Below, piece by piece: positions 11,801-20,800 of a stretch of DNA of 21,422 bases. The notes beneath the pieces were generated by a model. It was given only the letters and a program-made list of their open reading frames with translations. It was not told the DNA's origin and ran no database searches. The position numbers were made by a program, and so were the translations under genes. The stretch comes from Botryllus schlosseri (lineage: Eukaryota > Chordata > Ascidiacea > Stolidobranchia > Styelidae). The stretch spans positions 1-21,422 of the forward strand of contig ATSW01009160.1 of NCBI GenBank assembly GCA_000444245.1, given 5' to 3'. Position 1 is the stretch's first letter. Every line of letters begins with the position of its first letter.

Positions 11801-14800
11801 TTGTTCGGATAGTATGAAACTTGTGGTATGTGATTTCAAACGTCTTCATGAGAAGTACTTCCGTCGTAGTAGTCATATTTGCTGCTATTGGTAGGTCTGT
11901 GTCTATTGCCTAAATGTTTCTATCTCACCATGCTCAGCATATGATTTGGAATCCGATTCATCAGTGTATTTTGATTCACCAGTCCATGTGTCATGCGATT
12001 TTATTATGCATTGATGCGACATGGTGCTGTCGTGTAAGCCGCGTATTGCCAGAGTACAGCGAGGCGTTCGTGAAATGTAGACGTTTGTAGACTGTTTGTC
12101 GTGGTGCGTACTGCGTAGTAATATCATTTTCAGCAATACTTCTGGTACAAATGTACAATCTGGCACGGTTTGTAGTGTGTTGGTTGGAACATGTAGCAGT
12201 AGGATAGATCACCGTTTCGCAATATTTCTCTATTTCGGTTATGAGCGTTAACCTTTCCGTGAAACCTTAGTATATGCTTGGGTTTGATAGCGCTATATGC
12301 CAATGCAAAAGTACTTTTTGTCGACAAGGTGGAGTAGTGCAACCTCGTAAACACGAATATTTATTAAAGTTGGACAGTGACTAAATTAATATTCGTCAGT
12401 ATGATTACGCTAACCGCGGTTGATTAAAAATGGTTCAATTTGTAATTCACAAATAACCGTGTTCCCGACGCACTCGAGTTACATATTTCCTACGAGTTCA
12501 ATCACGAATGAGATCCAATAACGAGAATACGCGTCAACTCTACTGGCAACCCGATTAACCCGATTCGTGCTGTATTGGAACTCGTGTTTGTAATATTTAT
12601 GGTACCAACATTCCGAAATGTATTGCATGGTGCAAGGCGTATCCGTATAAGTGTTTTCAGCAGCAGTGGGCAGTGGCATGCTACATAAAAGTAAAAATTC
12701 ATTCATTTTATCCAATTTGACCTGTCCAAGGTTATTAGCAGCTCCTTGTCACTAAGGATTAATATATGTGTATGTATTTTTGTAGCTGTTATTGAGAAAA
12801 TGCGCCATTGATATTGGCTTTCTTTTCATAAGCGATTATTTTCGCACAATTCTATTGATAGCGCTCAAATCCGATGTGTTTTTCGTCGGTGTTCGTTGGC
12901 TTGCTCGATGTTGCGGCGTTGGTTATATCAGGTAGATGATATCAGGTTTATCCGGCAGCGTATAAACTCCTCTCCCTGCAGCGCGGTTTAAATTCACGCC
13001 TACGTTAACGTGACACCAGCTGTATGAAGATGATAGTTATTGATGGTAATTCCAATGCAATATAGCGAACTGCGAAAGACGAATTATTCAGGAATGCAAT
13101 CCAATTCCCGTCACCGACCTGCTGTTTATACATTTCCCCGAAACAAAATCGATTGACTTGTCCAAATTTAAGCTGCAAGTTTACGAACTTGGCGATACAA
13201 CCGTTTCGTAATACGTGACATTGGTTAGTGTGAGAGTGTCCCGAACGGAAACTATGTCGCTTTGGTGAATAAAATCGTGTATTTGTGTGCGCTGTGCAGA
13301 GTGCACGCTACGACGCAGGTTGTTAGACAATGGATCAGTGTATTGCCCTGCGTGAATTTCTGGATCGGCTGAAAATGTATTTTCTGTAGTAAACTACATA
13401 TGGAAGTTTGGTGTAATGAGATAGGAGGATGTCAGTATTTCAATTTTCCATGAGAATTTGTTTCAATCAATCGCGGACTATTGATACGTTTTAGCTTATA
13501 CTGCATCTGCAATGTCCAGATGTGCTATTCTAAGGAAGACGTTGACGATCCATATCATAACTAGACATGTGGACTGCTGTAGATCATTTTCAAGGGCCGT
13601 TCGCAGTACACGTTCCTCAGGTTTTCTTCGCAGTTCATCTATGAATCTATGCAACTGCACATTGTTTTTCCGATCCCATGAGCAAGTGCTGACTCAGCAG
13701 GATTGTGTTGAATGCTGGCTGCTCGCTATGTTACAACATCATTTTAGTTTCCTCTAGCGTACTGCAGTAGTTTGTTCAGCTGATCTTCGAAGCTAACTGG
13801 CACAGATCGTCAAAAATCGGTCATTAGTAATTGGATAGCAGTCAACAGTTTAGAGTGCATTGTCACGCGACAGCATCTGCTTGTTTGTCGGGATATAAAT
13901 ATTAAATATATATCTACTTTTCCGGCGCTTCTGAATGCTTACTACCGTCAGAATTCTAAGTATACGATTGAGACGCTGGAAGGATATAGTACAACAACCG
14001 GTAGCTAGATGTTAGCGTGTTGGAACACTAAGTGGATCTGCCTAATTTGTTATCCTGGATAAGGAATTCCGAGTCATTCGTTGTATCCAAAATGTAGACT
14101 AGAATAACTAGAAATCGGTTATGCTTCTATCTTGAGGTTATCGACTGAATGTGCATGAAATGAAGGGATGTTGGTATTTATTTTACCTGAAAGCTCAACA
14201 TAGGAGCCGTATCTTCAAGTTCCTAGTTTAATCCAAGACGAACAATGAATGTGCACCTGAACACGTACTAGCATACTTTGCGATATGTAGAAGGGCGATT
14301 TTTCAAATTTCCTTCCTGCATTTCCCCCTTGTCAAGCGAACATTTTTTCATGATACCACTCGCTGAGACTGTTGTATTGCGCTAAATTTAATTTCTGTTC
14401 GCTGTCCGCGCGTCTGTGGCGAGTCCATTGCTATCTTATAATCAAAATAATAATAGTGATCATAACAACCTTGGAATCGCGATGCAGAATATGGGCATGG
14501 TAGGACTCGGAACACCATGTATACAAAACAATATCTTAGATACTTACTCTCGACAGATTTAGTAAATACATAGTAGCTCTAATACCCGCGGTGGACAGTA
14601 TCTTCAATATTTGATATGAGCGATGAAAATGGCACTACTGTATTCAAGCCTGTATCAATCCCCACTGTGACAGTGACATCACTCGACCGGCATGATTCGT
14701 CAATCGAGAGAAACTCTATTAACAGCTCGAAAGAAAGTGATTCTGACGTTGAATTTCCGATGGGCGAAGATAAAAATGCAAGAGCCCGCCCAACATACCT

Positions 14801-17800
14801 GCCTATACGTGTTACCGACTACAAATCGGACGGAGCGGACCAGTTGGACATCTCGTTTGATAATTTAGAACAGCAGTCCAGTATTTTATCGTGCGAGAAA
14901 GAAAAAATAGACCATATGAAGATACCGCGCCCGAAGCTTTCGGGCTATTCCAAGAACCTTTCCCCGCCTTTGACACCAGGCACAGAATACGACAGCGAGT
15001 CCGAGCAACCTTTGTCAGACGCGGAAAGTATTCTGGCTCACATCTCGAATCCGATTTCGCCGTTGGTGCTGAAAGAGAGAGCCGACTCCGACCCTTGCGA
15101 CACAGCCGTCAGCGCGAAACGCAGGAACAAGTTCAAAGGTTTCAAGATCTAGTTTTAGAGACAGATTCAAAAGAAACCCCATGGCGTGGCGGGGGAATTA
15201 GCGAAAGCTAGTTTGTGTTTGGAGCATTCGGATGTGCTCGAAACGGGGAAAGTTAAACGTAAGAAATATAAGCATAAAACAAGAAGGACGATCGCTAAAA
15301 TGACCAAGAAATTTGACAAACAGGTATTGTTAAAAGCATGTTTTCTGCGTCCCTTTTTCCGCGAAACGAATAGCAGAGTATAGCAGAATATGTTGCACGT
15401 CCGTGTGAGCATGTTAGGGCTGAAGTTAAAATCAAGAAACGAGATCGCATTGTTGTACTTGCGACGGTACCTATGTGTATTATCTCGTGTCATAGATCGC
15501 GATTTAATATTGACTAGGCGGGTTGTATCATTGCGTGTACGTGTTATTGTATGATAGGTAGCCATCAGTACAAGTGCGCGCACATTCGCACATCCACAAC
15601 ATGAGTAACACACAATGTTTTTCATTCTTGTGTCGCGATTTCTTCCTACTGAATGCATACGACGGTAGGGATATCACGGTTTTCGTGGCTAGTTTAAGCT
15701 GTCGTCCCTGCCGACGCATATTTTCTGTCTTTGGATTACCGATTTTTGCAATCTAAATGTCGTAACACTGAGAATTTTGAAGAAATTTGTGTCACGTTTG
15801 TGGAAAATAATTGAGTCGGTATTAGTCATAGGCTAGTAAATACATCTGCCGCAGTTATAACGTAAAAATGCTCGAGGGTTTGAAACCAGAAATTCTTATC
15901 AGGGTAATTCCCTGTCGGTTCTTATTGAATACGAGGTTTGTAGCGCGAAGCCCGGTATTTTCGAAACACATCACGATAAATCGCGCTAATTTATTATTTT
16001 CATGCTATGGGAGAAATGGCATTTTGAACAGTGAACTCACTTTAGATGGTACATATCTACTCGTACATAGTAGCTTATTACAGTAAACGATATAATCATA
16101 TTTGAAACTAAAATGAACGAAACTTTATATCAATATACCGTAACGATTCCAGCTCATCAAAACATGCGAGTTAAATAAACTTGGCGATAGGAATATGTTG
16201 CTTGCTGCTATATACGAAGCGTCTTTAGCTTAGCAATGATATGTATATACACTTGCAGCATTGTCTGTTTCATTCTAATTATCCCATTGTGATAATACTA
16301 AAAACTGTTTCATTGATCTTGAAATGCTGGTTTTGTCATTTCTTTGTGTGGCCTATGTTGCTTACAGTAATGATGAAGTATCATGGATGCTCTAACTAGC
16401 TTATAATGTTACGTTATTTCACAAGATTTGCTAGCTTACTTCTCAAACTGAAGACCTTGGTATTTCGAAAAGTATGGAATTAATTTACTTTTGACAAGGC
16501 AACTTAGTGCAAATGGTATTAAGCTTACATACTATGAGAGCTGATGGCGATTCTTATTTTTATTAAGGTTTTGAGTCCCTCCTATAAACAAAAGAATGAA
16601 GACTTCCACAAATTCTTCAAAGATCTGCCTGCCACTGAAAGACTATTGGTTGGTGGGTACATACCTTGTTAAGCTTCAAAACCTTACTCAACCAACCAAC
16701 ACTGTATCAAGAGCGGATGCTGCATGGTGATCTTGACAATTCTTGGAAGGTGTAATCAAGATTTGGGCCTATAATATTCGTAACAAAGATATCTTGGCCA
16801 TCCACATAGTTATTGACTGTAACCCCTGACGAGTGTCAGTTGAAAATATTCTGATTTATTTGAATATGAATATATTATTCAGTTGTACATTCCTTGACTA
16901 GGCTATTTTTCAAAATTTCAAAAATTCATTTCATTGTTCATTGATTTCCAATCGCGATATCTCTTAACTTCATGATGTGATTGGCTATTTTCATCTTGGT
17001 GGGTAGCATACTAAGTAGAATAACTATTAAAATCATAATAATTGTATACCGGTAATAGGGATTCTTGCTATTGTCAATTTCCAGACTATTTTGTGTGATG
17101 AAGATCATGGATAATATATTGTTTTCAGACTATGCATGCGCGCTCGTAAAGGACATCCTCGTACAAGGACGACTCTATGTATCTCAGAATTATTTATGCT
17201 TCCATTCAAACATACTCAAATGGCAAACCGCTGTAAGTCAAACATCTGATGTATTTTGTGGGAGAGATCTTCGATAACTTTTTAGTTAATCTACCGACTT
17301 TGATGCATATTGCACGTTTGTGATAAATATTGGTCTGCGATTCTGTTGAAGATTCCATGGCGCTTCCTAATCAGTTCTGAACCTGGAGTGGTGATCAGAC
17401 ACTACACTTGGAATCTGTGAAACTTGCATTCACTGGCATAAATTAGCGTATCTTACTATCAATAATATATCAGCAATTTTGACAAAGAAAATAAAATTCA
17501 TTATCAGACTATGACGGTCATGAGAACAAGCAGAGATTATCATGTCAGGGCAAGGGTCGTCATCCGGTGGCACGCGAGGGTTTGAGTGGCCCGCGCAGTA
17601 ATTTCGAAAATATGTATATTATCAAATAATGAATTTATTGTCGAATTTATTGTAATCTATTGTGAATTTACAAGGTCAACTAACACTTTGATTAGCCCAA
17701 ACGGGACATTTGGTATGTTGATGACTAAAAAAGCAATAGTTTCGGTGCATTGGCATATCCTGGTGCAGCGGAATAGACCATTCCCACAATATTTGTAAAT

Positions 17801-20800
17801 TAATACATAGTAAATTATTCCACAGCTGATTAATTTACCTTGATTTAGTTTCCACGCTTCGTGCGATTCTGGGCCCTATATCTTTTAGTTACCCCCCTCC
17901 CCGAAAAATTATAAGATGCCCATAATATAAAGAATTGAGGAGTTTAACTGTATTTGCTATTATTTAAATACTTAAGAATTGAGGCCATTCGGATGCTGGA
18001 ATGGTTTAGCATGTGGCCCTTTGGCCACCCCTGTGCTAGGGCATGCAAAAACATATCTTTTATATTCAGTAATAACTTTGGGTGTCTTGCATCTAAACAC
18101 ACATGAGGCTAATGATAATTTCAAAACGTTGCAAGTTGTTAGTTAAGTCCACAAAGTTGACATGTTGTCTAGTGTCTGGTAATGATAGCCTACCTGTCGA
18201 GTGTCTATAATACTAGTGATTGAAATGGTCAGTGCTCCATTATTACCTTGCTAATGTCTCCTACTCGAGCCATGTATTTTGAGGAAAAATATTTTTTGTA
18301 TTTCAGGTCACTGTGAACTTAGTGGATATTAATCAAATGACCAAGGAGAAAACTGTTAAAGTCATTCCAAATGCAATACAATTTCTACTAAAAGATCAAC
18401 CGAAAATAACTTTTACAAGTTTCACTGCAAGAGACCGTGCTTACCTTGCTATTTTCAGATTGTGGCAAAACGCACTTCTTGACCAGGTAATCATGTTACA
18501 GAATTTTGCATATTATTTTATTAATTAGCGTAAGTCGGGCCCTCGTTGTCATGGATTATTGTTCAATTTCAAGTCAAAGCTGCAAGTACTGTGTGTGGCT
18601 GTGTCTGTACCTATCAATTACAATTACAACCGCAATTTTTTCTCAGCCCATGTCTGCTCACGAGTTATGGAGCCAGATTCACCGGAATTACGGGGAAGAG
18701 CTGGGTGGCTGTAGCTCTGACGATGACTACGTAAGACCGAATCAAATCACGAAAAAGCATCAAAGCATTGGTAAATTTTCACCCCATTTTATATTCTTGA
18801 TGTCGTCTTATAAACAGAGGTTTCTGGTGTTTCTGTAACATACATACCATGCTCCGTAGCAGTACTGGTGAACTGTTGGATGCGTCGGTGACTTTGGTGG
18901 CGCTGTAAGCAGAATTGTACAAACTATGGGAATTTCAAAATGTGCAACTAGAACCAGAACTAACGACTTTTATTAATCTGTAAATAACTAACTCACTAAC
19001 TAACAACTGGTAATGCGAATTACTAAAATGAAAACAAGCTATTGGAGATAGTGTCGGCATTTCAAAAGGTTTTGAGTTTGGAATGGGAGGGGCTGCGACC
19101 CATAAAACTACACTCTGGCTACGCCACTGTTAGTAGTGATGACTCTGTGCCAGCAATTGCTGCAAGAACAGCACACAACAGAACACAGATATCACGATTT
19201 ATGTACAACTAAATCAGAACTGCTTACATTTTAAAATACGAAACCTTCAACTAGAACCAGTTAGTTGACCGTTAACTAACTAGGTTTGCAGTTTGTACAA
19301 ATCTGGTTGTAGGAAATGTTATGCGAATTCCAGTATGAAATGAAGAACTTATTATTCACCATCCGGAACTTGTTTTGTCCTTCTAGGTGTCTCTAATTCA
19401 TAAAATAGCTTTTATAATTTGTGGATGATGGAAACAAATATGGTCATAAATATATGCGGATCGAAAGTATTTCTAGGGCTCTGCAAAAGTGATGAGGTAC
19501 CGTATTTGTGTGTTTCTGCAGTTATTATGTATGCAGGGTTGTAACCAAGTCATAAGGTTCCGAGTCACAGGTCAATCTCACATTTATAGTTTTGACTCGA
19601 GTCAAATTGAGTCATTTACAATTCACCACCGAGTCAAGTCTTGGTCAGCTAGTAGAGGGTCGAGTCCGAATCCAAGTCGTTTTGTTTACTGTTCAGTTTT
19701 CAGCTCAATAGTCTCCAACTCACTTTTTTCAACTATGCCCGAGTGCTATAGAATGGCTTGCATTCATAATTTCCTCAGTCTTGACAGTTTCTGTCGCTAT
19801 TTTCCAAGTATCAGGACTGATAGACGAATAACCAATAATGTGGTGACTTTACTATTCTTCGAAGTTACAATGAAATGCCTGTCTTGACCATCCTAGTCTT
19901 GAGTCATCATATGACTTAGTTTGAGTAATGCAAAATGACTCGAGTACAAGTCGAGTCAATACAAAAATTGACTCGAGTCAAGTCATTTTACGCATTTGAA
20001 AAAATGACTCGAGTAACAAAAAAATTGCAGGGTCATGACTCGAGTCATTACAACCCTGCATGTATATATTCAATTTCTGCTCCCTTCTTTATGTCACTGA
20101 ATCATGTCTTTTCAGTATTGTTCCATTTCTTTTTGATCAGGCGTTGAGGGGGACGTCAAGTACGAGTTTGGAACGACGAATAAGGTCAAAAGGTTGTCAA
20201 ACGCTACACAAACCGCGAACGACGAGGACTATGAGAAATCTGAAAGATCGAGCAAATCTGGCAATTCGTCGCGTGACAGCCCCATGAAGGAAGGGCACGA
20301 CTTTCTTTCGACAGGAGATGAGAAGTCAAGTCATGTTCGTGATCATTATTAATATTGGGATGGGATGGGCAAATTTTAGTACATGAGTGAGCAGTTTGAA
20401 CGATATAGAAAATTCAGATATGTACCTTTGATTCGCACACAAATAATATATTACTAGTTTTACATTTAGTTTTACCTACCTCATTGCACTTAGGAACAAT
20501 GCTGTCGGGTGATCACTATTTCACTGAAATGTCATTTCTACTAACTTTGTACTACGTGTTTCGTATGACCAATCGAGTTTCCAAGGCTTTCACAGTTTCG
20601 ATAATATATTTGTTGATGAATTAACTCTTAGTGGCAAGGAACGTATAATTTCTGTACTGTACTCTAAAAAATCATCTGTTACTAGTCGACTCTAATCATT
20701 TTTGTTAATTCTGATTCAGATTTGAGTACTCAAGTTATATATATTAGGTTTCAAATTAGGATTCTTTCAAGTTTAAACAGTCCTTAAGCTTCCTCATATT

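Noticed and set aside
11903-12715. cluster of overlapping minus-strand ORFs
   Set aside because: Several frames are open at once, no splice pattern or family resemblance, and lengths are within chance for this base composition.
14891-15211. 106-codon frame overlapping the proximal exon
   Set aside because: Arginine-rich shadow of the main frame. Only its last part near 15146-15180 is kept in mind as a possible sign of an indel.
15167-15658. 163-codon open frame on the minus strand with a hydrophobic stretch
   Set aside because: It overlaps the coding exon 15202-15323 in antisense, has no recognisable family, and its hydrophobic part comes from the complement of lysine-rich codons.
18647-18730. 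exon ending at the GTAAGA donor at 18731
   Set aside because: It would break the conserved YV.P motif and leave phase 0, which does not fit the next exon at 20141.
19489-19887. 132-codon frame in an intron
   Set aside because: It runs through the GAGTC-array MITE; composition reflects repeats, with no domain.
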